From Halalkalibacter krulwichiae (GTDB lineage Bacteria; Bacillota; Bacilli; Bacillales; Bacillaceae_D): a DNA stretch of 64,000 bases. The notes under the pieces were generated by a model. That model saw only the letters and a list, made by a program, of their open reading frames with translations, did not search any database and was not told the DNA's origin. The stretch is from assembly GCF_002109385.1 (NCBI RefSeq), contig NZ_CP020814.1, forward strand, positions 1,261,001-1,325,000, given 5' to 3'. This document shows positions 37,461 through 46,184 of this stretch, one piece after another (within the stretch, counting starts at the first letter, position 1; each line of letters starts with the position of its first letter). Made by a program: the position numbers and the translations under genes.

Positions 37461-37753
37461 CGAATTTGCTGCAAAATATGGCTGGAATGGCTGCAATGAC
37501 GGATCAAGTGATTGCTACCGATTTCTTAATTTCTGCAAAAGCAGGGGTCAGAAATACAACGTTTGCTTTAACGGAAGCAACCACCCCGGAAATAAGAACG
37601 GCATTGCGTCAACAATTAAACGACGCGATTGAGGCACATGAAAAAATATATCAATACTTGATATCTAAAGGATATTATCATCCTAGTGATTTAAAAGAGC
37701 AGTTAAAGGTGGACCTAAATGCTTCTGAGATTGCAATGAATTTATTAAATTAA
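37457..37753 (+). CDS. yraD: Coat F-domain spore protein, YraD-like
   Basis: The 98-residue product has the coat F core TDFLISAKAGVRNTTFALTEATTPEIRTALRQQLNDAIEAHEKIYQYLISKGYYHP, paralogous to the yraF-like protein at 36499. B. subtilis YraD has 99 residues. It ends the short operon; a terminator follows 9 bp later. Confidence 0.84.
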   Translation: MTNLLQNMAGMAAMTDQVIATDFLISAKAGVRNTTFALTEATTPEIRTALRQQLNDAIEAHEKIYQYLISKGYYHPSDLKEQLKVDLNASEIAMNLLN

Positions 37754-37761
37754 TGTTGTAT

Positions 37762-37787
37762 GGAGAACTTAAATGGTTCTCCTTTTT
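37762..37787 (+). terminator. Terminator of the yraE-yraD operon
   Basis: GGAGAAC pairs with GGTTCTCC and a T run follows. Confidence 0.75.
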
Positions 37788-38626
37788 GGTATTATAAGAA
37801 GGCCACTTATAACAGCCTTATCTTAGTTACATAACAGGTTGATTCGGAAGAAATTAATCTTGAGCAGCGTATGGATGAGGTTAGAGGCAAAGTTTGGTGT
37901 AGGTGGGAATTTATGAAACAGATGGCAAAAATGGATTAATGATGATGAAATGTGGCCTAAAGTAGTATCAACAAATTTTTAGAATTGGGCACCAAACTTG
38001 GCACCAGTTTATCAACTATAAATATGACTAGAAGTTCTAAGTAATTTTACAAATCAAAAGCTCAAATTATTGGAGAGTTGTTTCGAAAAAAATGCGAGGA
38101 CTATTATAATGTCTTATTCAGTAGCAAAGTCTAAAACAAAAGTATAGATAAATGCTTCAAAAAATTTGAGGATGATTTCTCAAGTGAGGTGAGCTGTCAC
38201 CGCAAACGGAACGTTCTTTAGATTGCATAATAAATTCGGGTAGGAGCTTTTGGTAGTCTGAACTAACCAGGTAGAATAGTCCTTCACGATTTACTTTTAT
38301 GTATTGCCCTAGTATTGCTAACGTAATTGGAAATAAGATTGTTCTAATTGGAAACTACAATTGAAAAACTTAACGTTATGCAATAATTTGGCGCTTTCCT
38401 ATGCTAAGGATAGCGTCTTTTTTGTCTAGTCATAATTGTGGAATAACTCTTGTAGTACGTATTAGACTCATACTGCGCAACAAAGTTCTTCATTTTTAAA
38501 GGACTTTGTGAAAGAATATACTTAAGCTAACGAGCAGGTTTGTTGAATAAGAACAGTAAAAAAGGTTAACATTACCACTTTTTTCGTGGTACTATTAATG
38601 TAATCTTTTAGAAGAGGTGAGTTTAG
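37788..38626. other. Gene-free stretch with decayed sequence
   Basis: No intact gene was seen. Short open pieces (for example LEQRMDEVRGKVWCRWEFMKQMAKMD near 37860-37940) look like remnants but I cannot name them. TAACGT occurs at about 38319 and a hairpin terminator at 38390; both resemble the repeated elements found after the next four genes. Confidence 0.5.
38390..38423 (+). terminator. Hairpin terminator
   Basis: GGCGCTTTCCT pairs with AGGATAGCGTC (9 of 11) and is followed by six T. Confidence 0.6.
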
Positions 38627-39331
38627 TTGAGTAAAGTTGAGCAGAGTACAAAGTTAGATTTAGAGCGAATTGTTTTTATTGGGAGAACCTTTGGAGAGTA
38701 TTTTGATATGTTCTCGCTTTCAGAAGAAGAACTAGAAGGAAAGAAAATACTCGATTGTCCAGCAGGAGCTTGTTCATTTACTGCTGTTGGTAACAAATCA
38801 GGTTTAGACGTAACAGCTTGCGATATTGCCTATTATCATTCGGGTGAAGACTTAAAAAATAAAGGTCTCCAGGATATTGAACACGCGATGAAGCATATGC
38901 AAAAAGCCCAAAACAATTATAAATGGGATTATTTTAAAGATATAGAAGGTCTTAGAAACCATCGTTTAAGTGCCTTACAAGATTGTGCCAAAGATATGAA
39001 GGAATCTAGCGAAAGATACATTCCTGTTACATTACCTTCTTTACCGTTTAAGAATGAAGAATTTGATATTCTTCTCTCTGCACATTTTCTATTTATGTAT
39101 GCGGATAGATTAGATTATCAATTTCACATAGAAACGCTAAATGAGTTATTGAGGGTTACGAAAGAGGAAGTTCGTATTTTTCCTTTAGTTGATTTAGAGG
39201 GGAAAAGATATGAACATTTAGATAAATTAATAAGTTATCTGGCTGACAATGGCTGTACAGTTGAAGAATTGAAAGTTCCGTATGAATTTCAGGCAAATGC
39301 TAACTCGATGTTAAAAATAAAAAAAGGGTAG
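38627..39331 (+). CDS. SAM-dependent methyltransferase
   Basis: This 234-residue protein has motif I as KKILDCPAGACSFTA (residues 34-48), an acidic strand end DVTACDIAYY for ribose binding, and FDILLSAHFLFMYADRLDYQFHIETLNELLRVTKEEVRIFPLVDLEG as motifs IV-VI. The class I Rossmann fold is clear but the substrate is not. The TTG start follows GAGGTGAG. It is the first of four small genes each followed by a TAACG-hairpin element. Confidence 0.8.
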   Translation: MSKVEQSTKLDLERIVFIGRTFGEYFDMFSLSEEELEGKKILDCPAGACSFTAVGNKSGLDVTACDIAYYHSGEDLKNKGLQDIEHAMKHMQKAQNNYKWDYFKDIEGLRNHRLSALQDCAKDMKESSERYIPVTLPSLPFKNEEFDILLSAHFLFMYADRLDYQFHIETLNELLRVTKEEVRIFPLVDLEGKRYEHLDKLISYLADNGCTVEELKVPYEFQANANSMLKIKKG

Positions 39332-39373
39332 TAATGAAATGGGTAACGTAGAGACGTTGCCCATTTTATTGTA

Positions 39374-39440
39374 CTAACGGGTGGCGATTACCCGCAAGGG
39401 TATTCGCCTTTCTTTGTTGAGGTAACGGGCAGGATAGCAC
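39374..39440. repeat. TAACGGG element with hairpin, copy 1
   Basis: TAACGGGTGG at 39375 leads into GGCGATTACCC GCAA GGGTATTCGCC, a strong hairpin, and a second TAACGGGC at 39423. It starts 43 bp after the methyltransferase stop. Confidence 0.6.
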
Positions 39441-39491
39441 AACAAGAGAAACTAAGTTTAAATCATATAACTCAGTTGGAGGGGATTAATT

Positions 39492-39848
39492 TTGAGAAAC
39501 ATTTTTTACGGATTGGTTATTTCAATAGGAATTTATATACTTATCGGTTTGATAACATTTTTAATTACTCGTGAATTCCCCCTCGAAATAATAAAGATGA
39601 TAGCGTTTGGAGTAGCGATAGTGTTGTTTATTTCTGCTTTCCCATTATATAAAACACTTTATCACGGTAGCAGGGTAGCCAATCCAACTTACACAGCGTA
39701 TACACCTCCAGATGAGCATCATCAGCAAAAAATCCAGAATGACTACGAGTCTTATCTAAAGAAAACAAAAAGCACCCTTGGAGGAATATTCATTTGGGCT
39801 GCCACGTTAATTATAATATTCACAATGCTTTTGACGGTACTCTTTTGA
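39492..39848 (+). CDS. Small membrane protein, DUF3899-like
   Basis: A 118-residue protein with helices at about 5-27 and 34-54 and a third near the C-terminus (GGIFIWAATLIIIFTMLLTVLF). The loop carries polar residues. The organisation recalls DUF3899 proteins of Bacillus, with unknown function. TTG start after GGAGGGGATT. Confidence 0.6.
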   Translation: MRNIFYGLVISIGIYILIGLITFLITREFPLEIIKMIAFGVAIVLFISAFPLYKTLYHGSRVANPTYTAYTPPDEHHQQKIQNDYESYLKKTKSTLGGIFIWAATLIIIFTMLLTVLF

Positions 39849-39883
39849 CTTTTTACTTGTTTACCATCAATTTTTTGTTGAAG

Positions 39884-39925
39884 TAACGCAGGCGATTGTG
39901 GAACAAGCAGTCGCTTCTTGTGCTT
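39884..39925. repeat. TAACGCA element with hairpin, copy 2
   Basis: TAACGCA is followed by GCGATTG...CAGTCGC as a short stem. It starts 36 bp after the preceding stop. Confidence 0.5.
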
Positions 39926-39968
39926 TGAAGTAGAAGAGTTGATGTAAATATATTACAAAGGAGGGCTT

Positions 39969-40397
39969 ATGCACCCAACAGAAGTAATAGAGTTTATGAT
40001 TGTAGGTATTGTTATTGCAATAATCATAATTATTTCATTTATTTTAAAAGGTAATTGGAGAATGTTTGGATTGGTATTTGCCACAGTCATTCTTGTGGCA
40101 TATAGCGTATTTTTTACAGCTCACCCCTATTGGATTGATGTACACATTGAGAAAAAAGTTGAAATGTTAGAACCATATTTAGAACAACAGTATCCGAATG
40201 AAGAATGGATGATTACAACGGTTCCTCATAGAGAAGATGGTTTTAAGCACCTTAATCCCTATTACATTGGGGTGGTTTTCGAAGACGAGCCAGAAGTAAC
40301 ATATCATTATTGGGTAGAGAAGAATAACATTTACCAAGTCAGCTTTACGACTAAAAAAGAAAATTTAGACGAGTTAAAGTATAAAGAAAGCGAATAA
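39969..40397 (+). CDS. Membrane-anchored hypothetical protein (142 aa)
   Basis: Two N-terminal helices (FMIVGIVIAIIIIISFIL and MFGLVFATVILVAYSVFFTA) are followed by an external domain of about 90 residues (VEKKVEMLEPYLEQQYPNEEWMITTVPHRED...) rich in charged residues and beta strands. The arrangement is like small DUF3139-type or PepSY-like surface proteins, but I cannot place it. AAAGGAGG lies before ATG 39969. Confidence 0.65.
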   Translation: MHPTEVIEFMIVGIVIAIIIIISFILKGNWRMFGLVFATVILVAYSVFFTAHPYWIDVHIEKKVEMLEPYLEQQYPNEEWMITTVPHREDGFKHLNPYYIGVVFEDEPEVTYHYWVEKNNIYQVSFTTKKENLDELKYKESE

Positions 40398-40440
40398 GCT
40401 AATGTTTTAACAACATTGTGCGGATTAACCTATGTTTCAC

Positions 40441-40495
40441 TAACGGGTGCAAGAGTTGAAGGTCCGACTTGGACGGCAGCTCTTTTTAATAGCGA
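40441..40495. repeat. TAACGGGTGC element with hairpin, copy 3
   Basis: TAACGGGTGC at 40441-40450 leads into AAGAGTTGAAGGTCC GACTT GGACGGCAGCTCTT and a T run, a terminator-like hairpin 44 bp after the preceding gene. Confidence 0.6.
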
Positions 40496-40562
40496 AAAGA
40501 AGCAGGTTTACAATAATTAAATCCTGTATGTTTGGAAATGGTAATAATTACGAGGTGAAAGA

Positions 40563-40754
40563 ATGACATTTAAAAAAGAGATATTAAAGTTCTTACTTTA
40601 CATTATAATTTTTACTGTCAGTAATTTCATTCTAAAAACAATTCTTATCCCCGATGATTTGAGTGCTTTTGATATAGTTTCTACCATAATAACGGCAGGT
40701 ATAATCTCTATTGGTATTTTCTGGGTTGAATATTCAATGAAAAGGAAAAGTTAA
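40563..40754 (+). CDS. Small two-helix membrane protein (63 aa)
   Basis: ATG 40563 follows GAGGTG. Two helices (FLLYIIIFTVSNFILKTIL and VSTIITAGIISIGIFWVEY) are joined by an acidic loop. No known family. Confidence 0.6.
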   Translation: MTFKKEILKFLLYIIIFTVSNFILKTILIPDDLSAFDIVSTIITAGIISIGIFWVEYSMKRKS

Positions 40755-40770
40755 TTACTTTTTATTAAGC

Positions 40771-40850
40771 TAACGGGTGCTTTAACACAATAAGCAAAAT
40801 GAAAAAGTCGGTTCTTAAAGGATCGACTTTTTCATATTCCTAACGCAAAA
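40771..40850. repeat. TAACGGGTGC element with hairpin, copy 4
   Basis: TAACGGGTGC at 40771-40780, then GAAAAAGTCGGTTC TTAAA GGATCGACTTTTTC as a perfect-looking hairpin, then TAACGCA at 40841. It starts 17 bp after the preceding gene. Confidence 0.65.
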
Positions 40851-41009
40851 TAGCGATTAAAACGAGTGCAAAATAACATCTAAAGTGACATGCTGATAAT
40901 AGCACTCTAGCAAATCGGTGTCAATTCTTTTAAGTAATGATTCCGAAAGCGGTGAATTCTGGTCTTTATTTTTCTTCTTTAGTACTAATGCTTGCTATAA
41001 CCATTTCTA

Positions 41010-41123
41010 TGACTTATAACTGGTGGAAATCAGGGGAGATACAGCTGTAAGTGCTATGCAAGAATTGGAGTAAAAAGACCACCTTTTATAAGCTAGTTAA
41101 GGAGTATGACAAATCATTATAAA
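41010..41123 (+). pseudogene. Relic of a serine recombinase 3' end
   Basis: The stretch AACTGGTGGAAATCAGGGG ... TATAAGCTAGTTAAGGAGTATGA is about 85% like 48051-48150, the end of the recombinase split by the IS21 element. Only the C-terminal DNA-binding part (RWKSGEITAVSAMQEIGVKK-like) is left. It is in the same orientation as the other copy. Confidence 0.7.
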
Positions 41124-41542
41124 AATAGCTATATATACTATAGAAGAAACACGAAAAAAAGTGAGCAATTGCCTTATTATCTTCCCTTTATAGTAGCTTT
41201 AGCTACTGTTTTTGTTTTGAGAAAAAGCTGTTTATCAAGTTGTTTAACATTTTTAGGACGATTAAGAATTCGTTCTTTTTCTATTTACTAAATAGGGGTA
41301 CGGCAACATAAGCATGCGTATACGTTGATTCATCAACGATCTATAAAGGATATTTAGTAGATTGAAAGAAAAATTGTGTCTTTTCGTCTAGACAATATAA
41401 TAAAAATATGAATTTCTAGTTGAAAATTACTATAAAAGCCTAACTCTTTTAGTCTATAATTTGGGTAGTTATAAAACAATTACCAAATATTGAAGGTAAA
41501 AGGCTTATATGTGATCCAAATTGTAAAGGAGCAAGTCAAGAA

Positions 41543-43213
41543 ATGATGAAATGGTTGTTTACCGCACTCGCTTTTCTTATGCCAATAGTTATAGGTATTG
41601 AAGCAAATAGTAAATTAAAAGATGAATGGTATTACCTACAGAATTTAACTACTTTTTGGATTGGCATAGCTCTCCTTATCTGCTATGGAATCTATATCAT
41701 AGTTAAAGTTATCATTGAATTTTTAGATAAAAACAAAAAAGAATTTCAAAGGTTACATGATGAATTAGCTAAAGTTAATGATACAAGCCTAGATAAAACT
41801 ATACTGGAGGAGAAGAATGAACAATTACAGACTAACAAGGTTGATAAGGAAGATAATGAACATAAAAGTGAAATAATAGAAGATAAAGTCGAAGAAGATA
41901 AGTTAAGTAAGCTCCTTAATGCCTGGACTGACAATGATAAAGACAGAATGACAATGGCTTATGAGGAATTACAAAATGAAGAGACAGTTAGTAGTAAAAA
42001 AATTAGGAACGAATCGTTATATTACAGTTTACTTTATCAAATAGGAGAAGACTCAACCCGTAATTTTGAAACTATTGAAAACAAGGCTGAAGGCACTGAG
42101 GTATTTGGGGATGTAATGAACATAATTGCTAAAGCTTATGAATCAACTCACAATTATGAGATTGCCAAATCATATTATGAAAAAGGGTTGAAATTTGAAA
42201 ATAATAATGACACAAACGGATATTTAAAAAGGGGATTAGCTAATTCTAATTTTATGTCTGGTAATAAAAAAGAGGCCTATAGATTGCTAATATCAGCTTT
42301 AAACTCTACAAAAAATTCAGAAGAAAGATTTGAGTATTTAAAGAGACTAGCAGAACACTATAATAAGGATAACAACATAGATTCTCAAATCTCTGCGTTA
42401 GAAAAAGCTTTAGAAATTAAACCAAATGATAAAAGTTTACTATTTGATATAGCTTATGCTTATTCAAAGAATAAGCAAGATAAATTAGCTATATTATATT
42501 ATAAAAGCCTAGTAAATATTGAGCCAACTCATAAAGATGCATTAAACAACTTAGGAGTTTCTTATGGAAGATTAAATTTGCATTTTAACGAAGTGAAAAA
42601 TTATAAACTAGCTTTTGAGTTAGATAACACATTAGCTGCTTCAAACTTAGCGAAACAATATACAAGAGCTGGCTTTGAAGGAGAAGCCAGGAGCATCCTA
42701 GAACAGGCTAACTCTCAAAAAGAAGGCGTTCATGAGTTAGTTGGACAAACTCTTGTAGACCTACAGGAAACATTAAAACAAGAAAAAGAAGAAGAACAGA
42801 AAAAACTTAAAGAAGCTAAAGTTGAACGAATGTTTCAAAGGAATTTAGCATCAGCTGAATTTGATTTAATATCAGATATAGAACTATCGATTCTAATCGG
42901 AAAATGGATATTGGACGCAAAACATGAGTCCGAGATCGAGATTCAAGATAACATTGTAGTAATTAATTGGACTAAGTTTTCTAAGAAGTATAAATTTGAA
43001 GGGGAAATTCGTAATCGCTTTCTATCCCTAAATTATTACGAGATGGATTATAAGTATCCAAATCTTTCGAAAGAAGAACAAGGCTTTAAAAATAAAGGAA
43101 TGGCAATAGGATATATTGAGGAGGATTCCAAAATACAGATCAGGATAAAAGATCAGGATAAATTAGATTATTACGAATTTCTAAGAGTAAAGGAAGAAAA
43201 GGATAATAAATAA
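41543..43213 (+). CDS. Membrane-anchored TPR-repeat protein
   Basis: This 556-residue protein begins with two helices (WLFTALAFLMPIVIGI and LTTFWIGIALLICYGIYIIVKVII), then a charged coiled stretch (about 65-130). TPR-like repeats at about 170-400 include VFGDVMNIIAKAYESTHNYEIAKSYYEKGL, QISALEKALEIKPNDKSLLFDIAYAYSKNKQDKLAILYYKSL and KDALNNLGVSYGRLN. The C-terminal 110 residues (ELSILIGKWILDAKHESEIEIQDNIVVINW) look beta-rich, lipocalin-like. The gene is AT-rich and sits with the next gene in a recombinase-flanked block. Function unknown; sensing or scaffolding at the membrane is a guess. GGAGC lies upstream of ATG 41543. Confidence 0.75.
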   Translation: MMKWLFTALAFLMPIVIGIEANSKLKDEWYYLQNLTTFWIGIALLICYGIYIIVKVIIEFLDKNKKEFQRLHDELAKVNDTSLDKTILEEKNEQLQTNKVDKEDNEHKSEIIEDKVEEDKLSKLLNAWTDNDKDRMTMAYEELQNEETVSSKKIRNESLYYSLLYQIGEDSTRNFETIENKAEGTEVFGDVMNIIAKAYESTHNYEIAKSYYEKGLKFENNNDTNGYLKRGLANSNFMSGNKKEAYRLLISALNSTKNSEERFEYLKRLAEHYNKDNNIDSQISALEKALEIKPNDKSLLFDIAYAYSKNKQDKLAILYYKSLVNIEPTHKDALNNLGVSYGRLNLHFNEVKNYKLAFELDNTLAASNLAKQYTRAGFEGEARSILEQANSQKEGVHELVGQTLVDLQETLKQEKEEEQKKLKEAKVERMFQRNLASAEFDLISDIELSILIGKWILDAKHESEIEIQDNIVVINWTKFSKKYKFEGEIRNRFLSLNYYEMDYKYPNLSKEEQGFKNKGMAIGYIEEDSKIQIRIKDQDKLDYYEFLRVKEEKDNK

Positions 43214-43372
43214 TTTTGGGAGTTTTACATGAAAATCCTTGAAATCCGTTCCCTAAATCCTTCCCTAAATGATCCATGAATTTTTGAATCTTTACAGACA
43301 TTAACCATTCACGTAAGTAAGTGATAATTAGGTTTTTTTCAATTTTAACAAATAAGGGGAATCAGGGATATT

Positions 43373-44587
43373 ATGATCTGGCCAAGAGAGAAAGCAAATT
43401 TTGAATTTGTGGAGAAAAATAGTTTACATATATTAAAAGTGAAAAACTCCGATGATATCCAAAAGGAATTTTACTTATACTCTGAGAATTTTTTATCATC
43501 CGCAAACTTATTAATAAATCATGCTTTGAATACAAATGAAAATAGAAAAAAAGATTTTTGGCTCTTCGGAATAGTTTACTTATACAGGCAAAGCTTAGAA
43601 CTTTTATTGAAATCCATAGCCTTTAAATACCTAACTGAAGTGGATGATAAAAAAGAATTTATCGGTAATGTTAGACATAATTTAAAGGATGCATATGCAT
43701 ATGATGAAATAAGTGTATTGTTACAAGAAGATGATATTACTTTGAGTGACAATGAGGGTAAATGGTTAGATGAATATTTAACAGATATTTCGGAGCTTGA
43801 TGAACAGTCTGATATGTTTAGGTATCCATTTAATTTTAAAATGGCAAGATTTTTTAAAGTGCAAACACATATCAACTTACGCGCGCTGGGTACCAACATG
43901 AATTCAGCTTATAAAATGTTAACGGGTATGTTATATCAAGTTAAGGAAGGTAAGCAGGATGAATTAATAGTATACAAACCTAAATTTCTTATTGAAGATG
44001 GTAGCTATTATGACCAAGGTGTGATCTGGAAGGGTTTTAGTAATGATTTTTATCCTTATATTGAGGGCTATATGGAAGGTGCTAATTATTTGTGTAAAAT
44101 GATAATGGAAAACAAAAAAGATTATCTTTTTCTTCCAATGTGTTATATGTATAGAAATGGAATTGAATTAGCGTTAAAACGAATTTTGGTTGAAGATTGT
44201 CAATTTGATTTCAAAACCGTTTCCAAAAAATTGAAAAATAGAAAACATAGCATAGAAGGTCTTTGGAATGTAATAAAAGATCATATTGGATTACGAGCAA
44301 ATGCTCCAGATGACGATACAACTCTAATTATTGTTGAGCTTTATATTAAACAATTGCACAATATAGATACTACATCAAGCAAATTTAGATATCCGATTGA
44401 TAAGTATTTAAAATTACATTTCAAAAAAGAAAAGAAGTATGATGTAGTCAATATATCTTTATGCTTCAATGAACTATTTAGATTTTTAGATGCTGTAGAT
44501 GGTATGTTAACTTCTCAAAACGAAGCTTTAACAGAAATGGCGTTGGAAGCACAACAAGCAAGTGAATGGGATTATAATCCTTATTGA
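43373..44587 (+). CDS. Protein with two HEPN-like repeated halves
   Basis: The 404-residue product holds two copies of one domain. Half 1 has YRQSLELLLK (71-80), H102 in RHNLKDAY and FRYP (149-152). Half 2 has YRNGIELALK (260-269), H292 in RKHSIEGLW and FRYP (338-341). The distance from the Arg to FRYP is 77 residues in both. The pattern of a helix with R..E..LK followed by a conserved His resembles HEPN domains, which often act as RNases or as partners in defence systems. No classical RxxxxH was seen, so catalysis is uncertain. It follows the TPR gene by 160 bp in the same direction. Confidence 0.6.
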   Translation: MIWPREKANFEFVEKNSLHILKVKNSDDIQKEFYLYSENFLSSANLLINHALNTNENRKKDFWLFGIVYLYRQSLELLLKSIAFKYLTEVDDKKEFIGNVRHNLKDAYAYDEISVLLQEDDITLSDNEGKWLDEYLTDISELDEQSDMFRYPFNFKMARFFKVQTHINLRALGTNMNSAYKMLTGMLYQVKEGKQDELIVYKPKFLIEDGSYYDQGVIWKGFSNDFYPYIEGYMEGANYLCKMIMENKKDYLFLPMCYMYRNGIELALKRILVEDCQFDFKTVSKKLKNRKHSIEGLWNVIKDHIGLRANAPDDDTTLIIVELYIKQLHNIDTTSSKFRYPIDKYLKLHFKKEKKYDVVNISLCFNELFRFLDAVDGMLTSQNEALTEMALEAQQASEWDYNPY

Positions 44588-44626
44588 TATCATATATTCT
44601 GTACTAAGGAAATACATACAAGAACC

Positions 44627-44660
44627 CCCCGTTCGTAAAAGTACACTTTTACGAACGGGG
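44627..44660. terminator. Perfect 16-bp palindrome, terminator or recombinase site
   Basis: CCCCGTTCGTAAAAGT, a two-base loop, and its exact complement. It is followed by ATTATTTATTT on the plus strand. The half-site CGTTCGTaaAAGT recurs at 44721-44752, so it may also be bound by the recombinase encoded just downstream. Confidence 0.65.
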
Positions 44661-44710
44661 ATTATTTATTTAAAATAGGTTATATATAACGTTCATAAAA
44701 GTCCTTAAGT

Positions 44711-44756
44711 TATTTACGGACGTTCGTCGTTTTGTATATACTTTTACGGACGGTTT
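44711..44756. promoter_or_regulatory. Probable recombinase-binding (res-like) site
   Basis: CGTTCGTCGTTTTG...TATACTTTTACGGACG is an imperfect inverted repeat sharing its arms with the palindrome at 44627. It lies 40 bp before the recombinase start, the usual place for a res site and for self-repression. Confidence 0.45.
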
Positions 44757-44795
44757 TGGTAGAATAATAAAAATAATAGGGAGGAGAGTGAAAAA

Positions 44796-45122
44796 ATGGA
44801 TGTTCGAAAATTTGGATACATACGAGTGAGCAGCAAAGATCAAAATGAAGGTCGACAATTAGATTTTATGAAAAAAATGGGAATGGATCCTCGGGACATT
44901 TTCATCGATAAACAAAGTGGGAAAGACTTTGATCGAGATCAATATCAATTGTTAAAACGTATGATACGAAAAGGAGATGTGCTCTATATTCATTCTCTCG
45001 ATCGTTTCGGTCGTAACAAAGAGGAGATTCTACAGGAGTGGAATGACATCACAAAAAATATTCAGGCAGATATTGTCGTTTTAGATATGCCATTATTAGA
45101 TACTACTCAATTTAAGGATAGT
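44796..45122 (+). pseudogene. Serine recombinase, N-terminal part split by IS21
   Basis: MDVRKFGYIRVSSKDQNEGRQ contains the catalytic Ser in RVSS; DIFIDKQSGKDFDRDQY and YIHSLDRFGRNKEEI are conserved resolvase/invertase blocks. The gene is cut after TTTAAGGATAGT, and its 3' part continues at 47878. Joining the two parts across one copy of the 5-bp duplication gives [29 protein letters not shown] without a break, so it was intact before insertion. GGAGGAGAG lies upstream of the start. Confidence 0.92.
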
Positions 45123-45158
45123 TGTGACCGTCAAGTAGAATGAAACAATTTTTGCTCG

Positions 45159-45923
45159 TTATTTTGAAACACTTTGTTCCCCAAATATTGTAGAACGATG
45201 CTTCATACGATAACTATCTTCATTTAAATGAATGATTTCTACTCGGTGAAGAATCCTATCTAGAATTGCTGTTGTTATAGCTTGATCACCCAATAATTCT
45301 CCCCATTCTTTTGGTGCCTTATTAGAGGTCAAGATAATGGAAGACTGATTATACAGGTCGTTAATTAAATGAAAGAACATATTAGCTTCTTGTTGATCCA
45401 TTGCCATAAACATTAAGTCATCTATTATGACTAAATCAGCCTCTCTAATTCTTTTCATTCTTGCTTTTGACTTTCGTGTGATTTCTTCTGTTTTCAGGTT
45501 ATGAATTAAATCTCCCATTGATGTGAATATCGCTTTATACCCTTGGTTAATAGCCTCTATTCCTAGGCCTACGGCCAGGTGAGTTTTACCTACACCTGGT
45601 GGCCCTAATAAAATCAAATTGTACAGCTGTTCTATCCAAGTTAAATCTTTTAATCTATTTAGTTGTTTGTTGCTTAAAGACTTTTGTTCTTTTAAATTAA
45701 ACTCCTCAAGTGTTTTGCTGAAAGGAAAAGTTGCCCACTTTAATCGGTTGTTTAGTTGCTTTTCTTCTCTTCGAGTTTGCTCATAAGAAGTGACATCTAA
45801 CAGGAATTGAGTAAATGAAAGGTCTTTTTGCTCAGCTTCTCTAATCAAATGGGGGAGATGCTTGGCAGTTTCAACGAGCCTTAATCCTTTCATTATGTCT
45901 TGTAATTGTTGGATTTGGCTCAT
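45159..45923 (-). CDS. istB: IstB, IS21 ATPase helper
   Basis: The 254-residue AAA+ protein helps the IstA transposase. Walker A is LLGPPGVGKTHLAVGLG (about 105-121), Walker B LVIIDDLMFM, and SIILTSNKAPKEW (sensor 1) is also present. It ends just inside the left end of the element. It looks intact. Confidence 0.94.
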   Translation of the reverse strand: MSQIQQLQDIMKGLRLVETAKHLPHLIREAEQKDLSFTQFLLDVTSYEQTRREEKQLNNRLKWATFPFSKTLEEFNLKEQKSLSNKQLNRLKDLTWIEQLYNLILLGPPGVGKTHLAVGLGIEAINQGYKAIFTSMGDLIHNLKTEEITRKSKARMKRIREADLVIIDDLMFMAMDQQEANMFFHLINDLYNQSSIILTSNKAPKEWGELLGDQAITTAILDRILHRVEIIHLNEDSYRMKHRSTIFGEQSVSK

Positions 45924-46184
45924 CGCTATTCAACCTCCATTAAAACCGTGTAAGTATCTACTTTTCTTTTGTATGCTTCTGTTTCTAAAACCCATTCCGA
46001 TAGCCTGTTCAAAGTCTTAACTTCTTTCTTTTTATCAATAACTGTTTCATGTACCTGGCGCTGACGTTTCACATATGCAATGATTGTTTATGGCATTTAA
46101 TAAATGTGTCTTTTGGCAATTAAGCGTATGCACCAATTTATGAATAAGCGCAGCTTTACACGGAGAGGTGGTCATGATAGGCTA

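Noticed and set aside
38319..40850. Classical integron attC sites
   Set aside because: The TAACG elements lack a convincing paired GTTR core at fixed distance and no tyrosine integrase (IntI) gene is present, so I report them only as repeats.
41106..41291. 61-codon plus-strand frame
   Set aside because: It begins inside the decayed recombinase 3' end and has no ribosome site; the product is a random mix of basic and aromatic residues.
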